Notes: generated by a model not told the origin, from the sequence alone. 64,000 nucleotides of DNA from Robbsia sp. KACC 23696 (GCF_039852015.1 NZ_CP156628.1:62001-126000); one strand, 5' to 3'; shown: positions 44,187 to 53,263, numbered from the stretch's first letter. Translations and numbers: made by a program.

Positions 44187-44492
44187 TTATAACGGGCCCA
44201 TGATCTTGGCGTTGAAGCCATAGACGATCCGGTCGCCGTCGAGCGCGACCAGTTCGACGGTCCGTTCCTGGCCCGGTTCGAAGCGCACGGCGGTTCCGGC
44301 GGCGATGTTCAGCCGGAAACCCCGCGCTTGCTCGCGCGGAAACGCCAGCGCATCGTTCACTTCGTAGAAGTGGAAATGGGAGCCGATCTGGATCGGACGG
44401 TCGCCGGTGTTCGAAACCGTCACGCTGACGGTCGCACGGCCGGCGTTCAATTCGAGTTCGCCTGGTTCGGTCAGCAGTTCACCGGGAATCAT
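44187..44492 (-). CDS. ureB: Urease beta subunit
   Basis: 101 residues starting [19 protein letters not shown], the canonical UreB start; the frame extends ten residues further without family sequence. It contains [20 protein letters not shown] and [15 protein letters not shown], diagnostic for urease beta, and ends FNAKIMGPL. It forms the (alpha-beta-gamma)3 enzyme with UreA and UreC. About 164 bases separate it from ureA, including a strong hairpin. Confidence 0.97.
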   Translation of the reverse strand: MIPGELLTEPGELELNAGRATVSVTVSNTGDRPIQIGSHFHFYEVNDALAFPREQARGFRLNIAAGTAVRFEPGQERTVELVALDGDRIVYGFNAKIMGPL

Positions 44493-44606
44493 TGCAGCCT
44501 CGTCGAGATCTGAAAGCGTCAAATGGGAAGGGTGCCCGCGGCGCCAACGGGGGGTTATACAACCATTTTCCGTGGCGGGGACACGTAAATCTTTGCAAAA
44601 TGCAGG

Positions 44607-44642
44607 CTTGCCCCGTGCACGGCGTGCCGGGCACGGGGCAAG
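44607..44642 (-). repeat. Perfect inverted repeat (hairpin) between ureA and ureB
   Basis: CTTGCCCCGTGC at 44607-44618 pairs with GCACGGGGCAAG at 44631-44642 around a 12-base loop. There is no T-run after it, so it is more likely an mRNA stability or processing element than a full terminator. It lies inside the 164-base ureA-ureB gap. Confidence 0.7.
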
Positions 44643-44656
44643 CGGTCCGTCCCGGG

Positions 44657-44959
44657 TCAGGGGATGGGGTGATGCACGGTGACCAATTTCGTACCGTCCG
44701 GGAACGTGGCTTCCACCTGGATGTCCGGAATCATCTCGGGCACGCCATCCATCACATCGGTGCGCGACAGCAGCGTCGTCCCGTAATGCATCAGATCCGC
44801 AACGGTCTGACCATCACGTGCGCCTTCCATCAACGCGGCCGAGATGAACGCCACCGCTTCCGGGTAGTTCAGCTTCAGCCCGCGGGCGCGTCGGCGTTCG
44901 GCCAATAGCGCGGCGGTGAAGATCAGCAGCTTGTCTTTCTCTCTCGGAGTCAGGTTCAT
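44657..44959 (-). CDS. ureA: Urease gamma subunit
   Basis: 100 residues starting [19 protein letters not shown], the standard UreA N-terminus; the longer frame to 45094 lacks family sequence. It continues [20 protein letters not shown] and [20 protein letters not shown], ending HHPIP. It is the smallest structural subunit of the trimeric enzyme and packs against UreC. Its start is 94 bases after the ureD stop. Confidence 0.97.
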   Translation of the reverse strand: MNLTPREKDKLLIFTAALLAERRRARGLKLNYPEAVAFISAALMEGARDGQTVADLMHYGTTLLSRTDVMDGVPEMIPDIQVEATFPDGTKLVTVHHPIP

Positions 44960-45053
44960 TGGATGACGGTGTCTAGGGGTGAAGCGAAAAAGGAAACGAT
45001 AGCCGTGCCGTGCCCGCCGTGCCAACCACGCACCATGGACCGACCCGCATTCA

Positions 45054-46007
45054 TCAGGTGCGCCAGATCCGCAGTGGGCGCGCCGGGACGCCATGAATCA
45101 AGGGACGCAATGCCGTCCAACACTGCGTGAGCAGTTGCTGCAACGCTTCCATGCGCTGTGCGGTCACGCGGATCAATACTACGCCATCGGGCAGGCAGGT
45201 GAGGCCGGCACGCATGGTGTCATCGAAGGGCAACATCGCGCGGACGTCTTCCACCACGGCATGTTCGGCCAGGCCGGCTGCCCGTGCGGCTGGCACCACC
45301 GCCCAAAGCGTGCCGAAACTGGTCCAGCCGTCCAGGCCTTGCGCCGAGAGTCGGATCGCGTCGTCCGACGAAAACACCGCCTGCTCGGCCCAGAGCAGCG
45401 TGCCGTCAGGGCGTTGCAGGCGCACATCGGCGTGCAGATCCGCATCGCGCCACGTTTCGCCGGCGGCCTGACGTCCCAGCAAGCAGGCATCCCAGCCGAT
45501 CGCCGACGCGTCCGCCGCAATCTCGACGTGTACCGACATGTCGGCACGCGCGTGATCGAAAACGATATTATTCTGCGGCAGCCAGTCGAGGCGGGCGCCG
45601 TCGGCCACGCGGAAACGCAGATGCTGCGCCGCACGGCGGCCATTCGCCTTGTACCATTTCGTGGCGCCGGGAGTCGACAGCACCGCGTGCGCGTGCGCGT
45701 CGAGTGTCACATCGATGCGCAGCGTATCACCGCCCGCGATACCCGCCGGCGGATGAACGATCAGGGCGTGACAGATGCCGGGCCCTTCCGGGAACAGGGT
45801 TTTCTGAATCCGCAACGGCCCGACGTGTCGACACGATGCCATGTAGGTGGCCGAGTCCGTCACCGAGCGGGTCGCGAAGCGGAGCGCAAGCCGAGCTTGC
45901 CAGCCGGCATCATCGGCGGCCGGGGTGTCCAGGTTGGCGCCATGCGGCGCCCCGCCCGCAGGGGCGACGGCATCGTTGAACGGGAAGGCAGTTACGGCGT
46001 CGAGCAT
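45054..46007 (-). CDS. ureD: Urease accessory protein UreD
   Basis: About 317 residues from the ATG at 46007; the frame extends to 46115. UreD landmarks are [48 protein letters not shown] and [16 protein letters not shown]. UreD (UreH) binds apourease and, with UreF and UreG, inserts nickel through an internal tunnel. It is the first gene of the operon, whose promoter should lie in 46008-46225 between it and the divergent PilZ gene. I see no clear promoter boxes there. Confidence 0.95.
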   Translation of the reverse strand: MLDAVTAFPFNDAVAPAGGAPHGANLDTPAADDAGWQARLALRFATRSVTDSATYMASCRHVGPLRIQKTLFPEGPGICHALIVHPPAGIAGGDTLRIDVTLDAHAHAVLSTPGATKWYKANGRRAAQHLRFRVADGARLDWLPQNNIVFDHARADMSVHVEIAADASAIGWDACLLGRQAAGETWRDADLHADVRLQRPDGTLLWAEQAVFSSDDAIRLSAQGLDGWTSFGTLWAVVPAARAAGLAEHAVVEDVRAMLPFDDTMRAGLTCLPDGVVLIRVTAQRMEALQQLLTQCWTALRPLIHGVPARPLRIWRT

Positions 46008-46225
46008 AAATCGAGTGACAATGGGCGGGCAGGCGGCGCGGCGTCGCGGCAAATCCACGTTTTGGAAATCATTGAACAGAACGCTATCGTGACGGACCAG
46101 GCGCTGTTTCGACAACGATACCGTGATCGGGACGCAAGCGCGTCAGTCGGTCGGGAGTAAGGCGTGTATTCGGCGTAGTACAGTGCGCAAATTATCGCGC
46201 CGACCGGCTTGGCGCAGCGCGAAGC

Positions 46226-47470
46226 ATGAACGAAAATCGCGTTGTCGGCAATTTGACAATATTCCACGAGGAGCAGGCATTGACGGCGATTAACGACGAG
46301 CAAAACGGGATCGCGCCCGCTCGGCGAGACGCCCAGCTGGGCAATCCCTTGCAAATCGAAGACTTGCCGGTCGACAAGCCGTTGGACATACGGGTACTCG
46401 ATGCCGACGGAACGTTGCTGCTGGATATCGGCGCGGTGGTCGACACGGTGCGGCGGGCGCAATTGTTTCGTTACTTCCGCCCGCATCGGCCGCGCGATGC
46501 GGCGCCGCAGGCGGAGGACGGCAGCGAAGCCGGTCAAACATCGCCTTATGGCGCGGAATTCGCCGAGACGCCGAGCACCGGCGGTTTGCCGCCCGACCTG
46601 CGTGTCGGTGCGACAGACGACGATGACGCGCTGCGTGTCCGACGTGCCATTAATGAGATGGGCTTGTCCATCGGCAATCGACTGGCCATTCGCCTGCCGT
46701 TGGGGAACGGCGGCCTTGCGTACGCGAGCCGATTGATCGGTGTCGCGCCGCACGGCCCCTTGATGGTGATGCCGCCGGTGCTCGACCACGCTCGCCTGAA
46801 GCTGACTGTCGGCGAGACGGTCGAGGTGGTGGCGGTCTGTCCGCGATCGATCTACCTTTTTGCGTGCACCGTGGAATGGTTGGCCACGATGCCGTTCCAT
46901 CACGTCGTTTTGTCGCCGCCGGCGCGTATCCGAAAGCTGCGCGAGCGCCGGGCCATCCGCTCCCCGGCGCGCCTTGCCGTGCTGTACACCCCGATCAAGG
47001 TCAGTCTGCTCGATCCGTCGCACAAATCCGCGCCGCTTCCATCCCCCGCGCCCGACGCCGGCTTGACCGCCGACGCCACCCTTACTGCTGGCGGTGGTGA
47101 TGCCAGCGTCATTTCTGGCGGCGATCCCGCCGAGGCCGCGGCGAATCCGGTTGCCGATGCGGCGATGCGGGAGGCCCCGGGCTTGGGCGTCGCCATCAAT
47201 GTCAGTACTTTCGGTATGTTACTCGCGGCGGACCGGCCTCTCGGCGCGGTGGGCGAGCAGTTGAAGGTCAACTTCTATGTCGAGGCGGAGGGCGTGCCGG
47301 TCGCCGTCGATGTGGAAGGAACGATCCGCAGCGTCAAGCAATCGAAGTCGAAAGACCCGTCTACGGGCGACTGGGTGCATGGCCTGGCATTCGCCACGCT
47401 GACGCCGACGCAATACCTCGTGCTGAAAAGCTATGTGCTCAGTCTGCGCGTGGAACACGACTGGAACTGA
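46226..47470 (+). CDS. YcgR-like flagellar brake protein with C-terminal PilZ domain
   Basis: 414 residues from ATG 46226. A TTG at 46280 has a far better ribosome binding site (ACGAGGAGC), so the true protein may start there with LTAINDEQ. The N-terminal YcgR-type domain runs to about residue 240. The PilZ domain follows, with the cyclic di-GMP motifs LRERRAIRSPARL (R-x-x-x-R) and INVSTFGML (N-x-S-x-x-G). An Ala/Gly-rich insertion of about 50 residues separates the two motifs, longer than usual. YcgR slows flagellar rotation when cyclic di-GMP is bound. The cyclic di-GMP could come from proteins such as the GGDEF protein at 26.3-28.3 kb (inference). It is divergent from ureD. Confidence 0.85.
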   Translation: MNENRVVGNLTIFHEEQALTAINDEQNGIAPARRDAQLGNPLQIEDLPVDKPLDIRVLDADGTLLLDIGAVVDTVRRAQLFRYFRPHRPRDAAPQAEDGSEAGQTSPYGAEFAETPSTGGLPPDLRVGATDDDDALRVRRAINEMGLSIGNRLAIRLPLGNGGLAYASRLIGVAPHGPLMVMPPVLDHARLKLTVGETVEVVAVCPRSIYLFACTVEWLATMPFHHVVLSPPARIRKLRERRAIRSPARLAVLYTPIKVSLLDPSHKSAPLPSPAPDAGLTADATLTAGGGDASVISGGDPAEAAANPVADAAMREAPGLGVAINVSTFGMLLAADRPLGAVGEQLKVNFYVEAEGVPVAVDVEGTIRSVKQSKSKDPSTGDWVHGLAFATLTPTQYLVLKSYVLSLRVEHDWN

Positions 47471-47503
47471 CACGCCGTCTAGCGCAGGAAGAACGCCTGA
47501 CGA

Positions 47504-48172
47504 TCAGCGCGCGATGCCGCCATCGTCGGCGGCATTGTCATCGTCATGGAGTTGCACCCGGACTCCCAGCACGACCGTCCTTTCCGGAAGTTCGACCGAT
47601 AAGTCGAGTCGCGCAACGCCGTTTAATTTGACGCTGTCGCACGGTTCGAGCGGGATCGGCAGTGGGTCGTTCAAATCGACCCCTGCCAATGCGGCTGTGC
47701 CGCGCACGACGAAGAGCAATACCAGATCGTCGGGCAACGTAAAGCGTCCCGGGCCGCGCCAGACTTCCACCTGCCCATTGGCGCTATCGCGCCGAACCAT
47801 CAGATTGAAATCATGCGTGGGGCCATCGACGAGCTTCGCTTCGGGAGGCGTTGCCCCGTCGAAGCCGAACGCGCTCAGCGGTTCGCGCAGTGCATGCGAG
47901 GCGCCTGCCGCGGCGTGATGCGTCAAGTCGAGCTCCATGCCGGCGCCGCCAAGCAGTACCAAGGTACGATCGATGCCAGGATAGGTCGAGAAAGAAACAT
48001 CGGCCGAAATCTGCGCCATGCTCGCGCGCCAGATGAAATCGTCCATCGTTGCACTCTCGGGCGAGATCGCCACTTCGCAGCTCGCTCCACGGCCATTCGA
48101 CCAGAGCGTTGTCTCCAGCGTTGCCGCGCGCCGTATGGCAAGCGGAAGCGCTGTATCCACAGTCTTCATCAT
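47504..48172 (-). CDS. HutD family protein
   Basis: About 222 residues from the ATG at 48172 (a second ATG follows directly). It has the HutD cupin-like pattern: RRAATLETTLWSNGRGASCE, FIWRASMAQISADVSFSTYP, GIDRTLVLLGGAGMEL, GPTHDFNLMVRRD and the final strand region. HutD is associated with histidine utilisation and may limit or sense urocanate or formylglutamate; its role is still debated. No other hut genes are in the window. It is convergent with the PilZ gene and divergent from the AraC-type regulator. Confidence 0.85.
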   Translation of the reverse strand: MMKTVDTALPLAIRRAATLETTLWSNGRGASCEVAISPESATMDDFIWRASMAQISADVSFSTYPGIDRTLVLLGGAGMELDLTHHAAAGASHALREPLSAFGFDGATPPEAKLVDGPTHDFNLMVRRDSANGQVEVWRGPGRFTLPDDLVLLFVVRGTAALAGVDLNDPLPIPLEPCDSVKLNGVARLDLSVELPERTVVLGVRVQLHDDDNAADDGGIAR

Positions 48173-48572
48173 GTCGGATCGAATCCTGAAGCACAGGCGG
48201 TATCGCGCGATACCGCCCTTGGTCCATGAATTAATCATACCGCCAACCGCCAATTTTATTTTTTTAAAAACGGCATGCCCTGTTTGATCCGCGCCTCGGC
48301 GGTCGGCGACTTACACCGTTATTGCGGCAATTATTGTTTCAAACAGTGGTAAGGAGGCATTTAATCATCGGATCGTAAAGATTGTTGAAATTACGTTGCG
48401 CGCGCCTTGATAGAGTGGATTCCGCCGAGACGACCGCCCGACGCACCGAGCAGATCTCTCGACGCCAGCTTGGCCGTGCGGATCGTGCAGATCGACGATC
48501 GGCCCCTACCAAGTGCGCAGGAGGTTAATGCGCCCGGCAAACATCAACCGGCCTGCAAAACGGAGTGCATGT
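48173..48572. other. Divergent region between hutD and the AraC-type regulator
   Basis: About 400 bases. TTGAAA near 48384 followed by a 17-base spacer and TGATAG is a weak promoter candidate for the regulator. AAGGAGG near 48351 looks like a ribosome binding site but no start codon follows. AT-rich DNA around 48250-48270. Confidence 0.4.
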
Positions 48573-49967
48573 ATGTTTTCTCCCGTGTATTTTCCTCTCG
48601 TCGCGGCGCTGGCGGCAAACGAACCCGCCATCATTGGCCGTGTATCCGACGGCCGTTTGGTGGATGCATTGTCTGCGGCTGCGCGAATGCTCGACTCGCC
48701 CTCGGAGAAGTCGAACGCCGACATCGTTCGGCTCACTGCCGATCTACGCTTGGTCGCCGACCAGACGGAGGATGCGGAAGATGGCTATCGGCGGACGTTA
48801 CGCATCATGCGGGCCTCGCACGAACTCCGGGCGATGTCTTGCCGTGACACGGGTTGGCAGGCCATGTTCCGTCACCGCAGCGGGACGGCGCTGAGTTGTT
48901 GGGTCCGCGTGTTGGGCGAACCGAATTTGGACCCCGATCGGCGCCGCGAGGCGCGTTTTGCGCTGGTGGCCGTCTTGGGTGAGCTGGGCAGATTGACGGA
49001 AATGGATCGGGCGTTGGATGCGTTCGAGGCGGATGTCGCCGAGGCGCATCCGATATGGCGTGAACTGGCATCGCTGATGCGTTTCGATATCGCGGTGCAG
49101 AACGAGATCCGTCAATCCGAGGCATTACAGGATCATGTTTATTGGCAATCGATTCGGCGCGATACGGCCGGTCCCGAAGCCAAGGCGCCCAAGACCGCGC
49201 CGACATCGGCGCTACTGCGGATGCGTTTCCAAGCGCTGAACGATCTACGCATGCTGGCCAATGGTGCGAGAGATGCATTCGCAAGCCTGGACGCGCATCT
49301 GCGCTGGGCAAACCAGGAAAACCAGGTTGAATATCAGCGTGCATTGCGTGTCGATATTGCCGTGGCGAGTCTGAGCAGCAGCAGCTTCGGTGTGGCGGAG
49401 CAAGTGTTGCAGCCGCTCAGCGATCCGGCACGCGATACCGCTGGCCGTCTGCAATTGGAGCATCTGTATTGCACGGCGAAAGTCCGACGAGAACAGGGGC
49501 GCACGGCCGATTGGCACCAGAAGTACAGTCGCTATGCCTTGCTATCGCTGCGCGCCAGCCGCGATGACGCCCGCGTGCCGACGCCGTATTCGGTGCGCGA
49601 AGCCGCCCGTCCCGACGCGCCGCTCGATGATGTGGGCGCGCGTTTGCCAGCGAAATACCGCCGCGCCTATCGTTATCTATTGGCCAATCTCGATCGACGA
49701 GATCTGTCCGTGCGAGAAGTCGCGGCTGAAATCAAGGTGACCGAGCGCGCGCTCCAAACGGCCTTCAAGAACTTTGTCGGTTTGACCCCGACCGAAGTCA
49801 TTCGTCGACGCCGCATGGAATCCATTCATGCGGAGTTATCGCATGAGGGCAATGACAAGACGGTACTCGACGTTGCGAACAGCTGGGGCGTGATGCATCG
49901 CTCCACGCTGGTCAACGGCTATCGGAAGTATTTCGACGAAGTGCCTTCGGAAACCTTATCGCGCTGA
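48573..49967 (+). CDS. AraC family regulator of the HrpB/HrpX type (type III secretion activator)
   Basis: 464 residues from the ATG at 48573 (GGAG upstream). It begins MFSPVYFPLVAALAANEP. The long helical N-terminal part (TPR-like, to about 340) distinguishes it from ordinary AraC regulators and matches HrpB of Ralstonia/Burkholderia and HrpX of Xanthomonas. The C-terminal double helix-turn-helix contains SVREVAAEIKVTERALQTAF and VIRRRRMESIHAEL, and ends HRSTLVNGYRKYFDEVPSET, which matches the ending I remember for HrpB/HrpX. Such activators turn on type III secretion and effector genes through the hrpII (PIP) box. A perfect hrpII box lies 1.4 kb downstream, which supports the assignment. 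Confidence 0.75.
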   Translation: MFSPVYFPLVAALAANEPAIIGRVSDGRLVDALSAAARMLDSPSEKSNADIVRLTADLRLVADQTEDAEDGYRRTLRIMRASHELRAMSCRDTGWQAMFRHRSGTALSCWVRVLGEPNLDPDRRREARFALVAVLGELGRLTEMDRALDAFEADVAEAHPIWRELASLMRFDIAVQNEIRQSEALQDHVYWQSIRRDTAGPEAKAPKTAPTSALLRMRFQALNDLRMLANGARDAFASLDAHLRWANQENQVEYQRALRVDIAVASLSSSSFGVAEQVLQPLSDPARDTAGRLQLEHLYCTAKVRREQGRTADWHQKYSRYALLSLRASRDDARVPTPYSVREAARPDAPLDDVGARLPAKYRRAYRYLLANLDRRDLSVREVAAEIKVTERALQTAFKNFVGLTPTEVIRRRRMESIHAELSHEGNDKTVLDVANSWGVMHRSTLVNGYRKYFDEVPSETLSR

Positions 49968-50354
49968 ACGGCGGGTTTTCTCCCCGCGCGCAGGCCGTCG
50001 GCGGTTCGCGACGGCCTGCATTGTCGAGTGCGCCCAGAAGCGCGACGCCGGACGGGCGAGCCTGCGGCGCTTTGCCTGACGGCACCGGTTCGGATCAGGA
50101 AACACCGCGACGCATGCGCTGATTTCCCTGTTAATTAATTGATAGTACAACTGTTAGTGACTTTTAAAAACGTGAGGGGAAGACCAGTGTCGTGCAAGCC
50201 GCAACGGTCGCATAAGCAGTGTGTGGGGAGGGGGCGTGCGGATCGCTATGGTTTGAACGACCGGTGCGCGCACGGCATGTCGATGCAGCTGCATGGAACG
50301 CGATCGTGGTTACGGCAACGCGCGTCGGAGAACCGCTGGCGGTCGGCACCGGTT
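49968..50354. other. Intergenic region with hairpin after the AraC-type gene
   Basis: A perfect ten-base stem CAGGCCGTCG (49991-50000) and CGACGGCCTG (50009-50018) follows the AraC-type gene and may end its transcript. AT-rich DNA at 50125-50165 is the only other feature. The tail of the OmpR-type gene enters from the right at 50355. Confidence 0.5.
49991..50018 (+). terminator. Hairpin downstream of the AraC-type regulator
   Basis: A ten-base perfect stem with an eight-base loop lies 24 bases after the stop codon. It lacks a T-run, so it is a possible terminator or 3' stabiliser. Confidence 0.5.
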
Positions 50355-51233
50355 TTACAAGACGTCGAGCGGCGCCGTCTCCGATGCACGATCGCCGTGC
50401 GGCGTGCGCGCCTCGCTGCCGTCGCCGCCGTCTTGCGAGAGATAGCGTGGCGCGTCGTCCCGAGCGCTGTCATGCAGCGCGGCATCTTTCTCGTTCGCTG
50501 CAGCATGGGCCGCAGTGGGGGCGTTCGGTGTTTGCAGCGAGCCGAACGTCTCCACGCGATAGCCGTGAGCATATTGCGTGCTCAGGCGGACGCCGTGGAC
50601 GCCGGACAGCAACAGCTTTTTTCGCAGCTTGTAGATGTGCTGTTCGAGCGTGCGGCCGGCCACCTCTTCGCCGCAGCCCCAAATCGCGATCGATATTTGT
50701 TTGCGACTCAGATACTGGCCGGGGCGCGAAAACAGCATCCATGCGATCGCGAACTCTCTCGGCGTCAATTGCACCGTTTGCCCATTGAAAACGACGGCAC
50801 CAATGCGTTTTTCAAGGCGGTATTCAGACAGTCTCAACGTCTCGCCGACAACCGGATCCTGCTGCGCGCGCCGGATAGCGCGCGAGGTCCGCACGAACAG
50901 TTCGTCCTGATCGATGGGCAGTCGCACGATATCGTCGGCCCCCAGGGAAAAAGCGAGGTCCAGCGCCGCGCGGTTGGCGAAATGACCGACGAGGATCAAG
51001 GGCACTTGCAAGCGCGACTGGCAATGACGCGATACGAAAAGCGGCCTATTTTCCCGCAGTGCACCGATATCGTTCGCCTCCATCAGGATGGCTTCGAACA
51101 GGTCGCGCGTCAGTGCCCGGATCAACGCCTTGTCATCACTGAAGGAAACGATACTCGTGTCGTCGCTGAAGCACGACGTTACGGCGTCCTGGAAGCGCTG
51201 GCTGGAAGTCACAATGGCAAGTTTCACGGGCAC
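50355..51233 (-). CDS. OmpR-type winged-helix regulator with degenerate receiver (HrpG-like)
   Basis: 292 residues. The N-terminal receiver fold (1-120) lacks the catalytic set. The acidic pair is replaced (AIVTSSQRFQ), the phospho-acceptor position reads Glu (LFEAILMEAND, Glu52), and the conserved Lys is missing (VRLPIDQDE). It therefore cannot be phosphorylated in the usual way; Glu may mimic an active state. The DNA-binding domain (about 130-235) is intact: VQLTPREFAIAWMLFSRPGQ, SRKQISIAIWG, GRTLEQHIYKLRKKLLL. The C-terminal 55 residues are Ala/Asp-rich and disordered. Its position 1.3 kb from an HrpB/HrpX-type gene suggests it is HrpG, the regulator upstream of that activator. Confidence 0.7.
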   Translation of the reverse strand: MPVKLAIVTSSQRFQDAVTSCFSDDTSIVSFSDDKALIRALTRDLFEAILMEANDIGALRENRPLFVSRHCQSRLQVPLILVGHFANRAALDLAFSLGADDIVRLPIDQDELFVRTSRAIRRAQQDPVVGETLRLSEYRLEKRIGAVVFNGQTVQLTPREFAIAWMLFSRPGQYLSRKQISIAIWGCGEEVAGRTLEQHIYKLRKKLLLSGVHGVRLSTQYAHGYRVETFGSLQTPNAPTAAHAAANEKDAALHDSARDDAPRYLSQDGGDGSEARTPHGDRASETAPLDVL

Positions 51234-51372
51234 ACCGGTAGAAAATCAAAGACGAAGGAAATGTCGAACACGCTGGCTTCGGCGCATTGCATGCATGCGT
51301 GCCAGTCGCCTCGATGGCGAATGAGCCATTTCTTAACTTTATGTAACAAAAAGCGAAACGGCGGTTCCGCAT

Positions 51373-51396
51373 TTCGCTTGAAACGGTCGTATTTCG
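51373..51396 (+). promoter_or_regulatory. Perfect hrpII (PIP-like) box, TTCG-N16-TTCG
   Basis: TTCG at 51373-51376 and TTCG at 51393-51396 are exactly 16 bases apart, matching the HrpB/HrpX binding box. It is on the plus strand 67 bases before the LRR gene. A -10 box of the expected form could not be assigned with confidence. A box of this form should occur about twice per 64 kb by chance, so position and neighbours matter more than the match alone. Confidence 0.65.
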
Positions 51397-51463
51397 TTCG
51401 GCGTGCGATTGATCAGTAAACGATTGCTCTAACAGGCAATAGAGTCCGAAGCAGGCGGGGGGC

Positions 51464-53263
51464 ATGCGAATCGGGTCTGACAGGTTCAGACAACTCCTAC
51501 ACGCGATTGCTGTACTTGCCCACTACGATGGCGTGACAGACAGGGAAATGGCATGGCGCCCCGCGCCGATGGTGACTGCGATGACGGTAGACAGAAATAA
51601 GATGCACGACAGCGATGCTTTGAACGATGCGTGCGTGGACGAGGCGATGGCGAACATGACACGCGGCGACGTCCCTCGTCCGATGCGTTGGACCGACGGC
51701 ACGGCCGACGTACGCGGCGAGAACGCGACCACGCTCCAGATGAGCGTGGAGCGCTGGGCGGCCGATGCGCATCAGGCGGCCGATGAATTGCGGGCCGAAG
51801 CGGCGCTGCGCATTTTGCAGTGCTGGGAAACCGATGCGACGGTGCTCGATTTGCGTGACCTTCGGCTATCGACGCTTCCTCCCGGCCTGTGGATGCTGAG
51901 CCAGCGCTATCCGCGGCGAACGCCGGGGATGCAGGGCATGCCGATGTGCGAACGATCGCCTGCTGATGACAGGCACACTGAACCGTCTCAGCCGTCTCAG
52001 CCGGCTGCGCGCTTGCGTCAATTGCTGTTGGATGGCAATTGCCTCCGCGTGCTACCGGAGCGTATCGCGTGCCTGTCGTCGTTGCGGCATCTGAGCGTCG
52101 CGCATAATCGGCTTACTTCCTTGCCGGATGCATTGAAGCGCCTCCCGGCACTGTCCTATTTGAATGTCGCCGCAAATGATCTGGAGGGATTGCCGGACGC
52201 ACTGGGTGAGGCGGTCGCGCTCGAGTTTCTGCGCGCCGACGGCTGTCTGTTGCGCTGGATTCCCCCGTCCTTGGGGTCGCTGCCGTTGCTTCGGGAGCTG
52301 GATGTCTCCGATAACGCTTTGACGTCGCTGCCGGACGCGATCCGCTGGCTACCCGCTGCCTGTGTCGTGCGCTTGCATGACAACCCGCTTCCGGATCGCG
52401 TCCGTCGGGCCTTGCGCGACGGCCCGGCCGCGCCGGTCTGGATGTTCGATCATCGTGGCGCGCAACCCTTCTCGCGGACGCTCGATGAAGCGGCGTTTGC
52501 CTGGCTCATTGCCGGTGCGGACCGATGTCGGGCATCGCTCGATGTCTGGCAAGGCATCGCGGCCCGTCATCCGGACGTCGCCTGCGCGCTAACGCGTCTG
52601 CTCGACGACCTCGGCAGTCTGCCCGAAGCGACGAATGGCGATACGCGGAAAGCGTTCCGAGCCGCGGTGCGCGACGTACTGAAGGACATCGAGGCGGCGC
52701 CGGCGGGGGTCATCCGTTTTCTTGCGCAAGCAGAGACTGCCATGCCACGGCGACGGGAGGCTGAACACGGCGATCTACCGGTCGCCGATGACCTTCCCGG
52801 TGAAGTGGCGCGTCGCCGCGCGGCCTGGACGCGGACCCACTGGGCAGGCGTGTGTGCTGCGGTCCCCCCGAAACGCCAGGCCGACAAAACCGATATCGTG
52901 TGGGCGCCGCGCAAACCTTTGTCGGACGGCGATCTCACGCTCGGTCCGGCATGCGAGGAGCGCCTTCGGACATGGATCGACAATTACGTCGTCGCGCATC
53001 CCTTGTTGGATTGCGCCGATGTGTTGCATGCATGCCGAATCGTCGTCGGGCATTTTGACCGCCATGCCGCCGTGCAGTCGTTCCCGCGTCCTGTTCTGCC
53101 GGCTTTGCGCTCATCCGCACCGGCTTTTCTGCCGCTTGCCCCCGCCTTGCACGTGATGTCCGAGGACGATATCGTCGATTGCCTCCGGACGGTTCGGACC
53201 GAGGGGGAAGACGGACATTCGCTTGCGGGCGACTGCGCCGAACGCGGAAACTGTATCGGATGA
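51464..53263 (+). CDS. Leucine-rich-repeat protein resembling IpaH/SspH/NopM type III effectors
   Basis: 599 residues; ATG at 51464 behind a G-rich site (in-frame ATGs at 51548 and 51569 are alternatives). Layout: a variable N-terminus (1-95) with no Sec signal; a helical segment VERWAADAHQAADELR at 95-120; an LRR region (126-310) with repeats such as HLSVAHNRLTSLPDALKRLP and ELDVSDNALTSLPDAI; then NPLPDRVRRAL. The next part (340-425) follows the order of the NEL ubiquitin-ligase domain (FAWLIAG, VWQGIAARHP, LTRLLDDL, FRAAVRDVL, FLAQAETA). The Cys-x-Asp catalytic motif expected right after is not there; the sequence becomes Arg/Glu-rich. The last 150 residues are unfamiliar. I infer a type III effector, possibly with a lost or changed enzymatic centre. 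Confidence 0.72.
   Translation: MRIGSDRFRQLLHAIAVLAHYDGVTDREMAWRPAPMVTAMTVDRNKMHDSDALNDACVDEAMANMTRGDVPRPMRWTDGTADVRGENATTLQMSVERWAADAHQAADELRAEAALRILQCWETDATVLDLRDLRLSTLPPGLWMLSQRYPRRTPGMQGMPMCERSPADDRHTEPSQPSQPAARLRQLLLDGNCLRVLPERIACLSSLRHLSVAHNRLTSLPDALKRLPALSYLNVAANDLEGLPDALGEAVALEFLRADGCLLRWIPPSLGSLPLLRELDVSDNALTSLPDAIRWLPAACVVRLHDNPLPDRVRRALRDGPAAPVWMFDHRGAQPFSRTLDEAAFAWLIAGADRCRASLDVWQGIAARHPDVACALTRLLDDLGSLPEATNGDTRKAFRAAVRDVLKDIEAAPAGVIRFLAQAETAMPRRREAEHGDLPVADDLPGEVARRRAAWTRTHWAGVCAAVPPKRQADKTDIVWAPRKPLSDGDLTLGPACEERLRTWIDNYVVAHPLLDCADVLHACRIVVGHFDRHAAVQSFPRPVLPALRSSAPAFLPLAPALHVMSEDDIVDCLRTVRTEGEDGHSLAGDCAERGNCIG

Noticed and set aside
44493-44656. The ureA-ureB hairpin as a rho-independent terminator
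   Set aside because: There is no T-run after the stem and the urease genes continue in the normal order, so full termination is unlikely.
48280-48346. Eight-base inverted repeat CTGTTTGA / TCAAACAG between hutD and the AraC-type gene
   Set aside because: The arms are 51 bases apart; an eight-base match at this distance is easily due to chance.
50139-51419. A 426-codon frame on the plus strand
   Set aside because: It lies opposite the HrpG-like gene, which has clear winged-helix motifs; the frame has no family signal and reflects GC bias.
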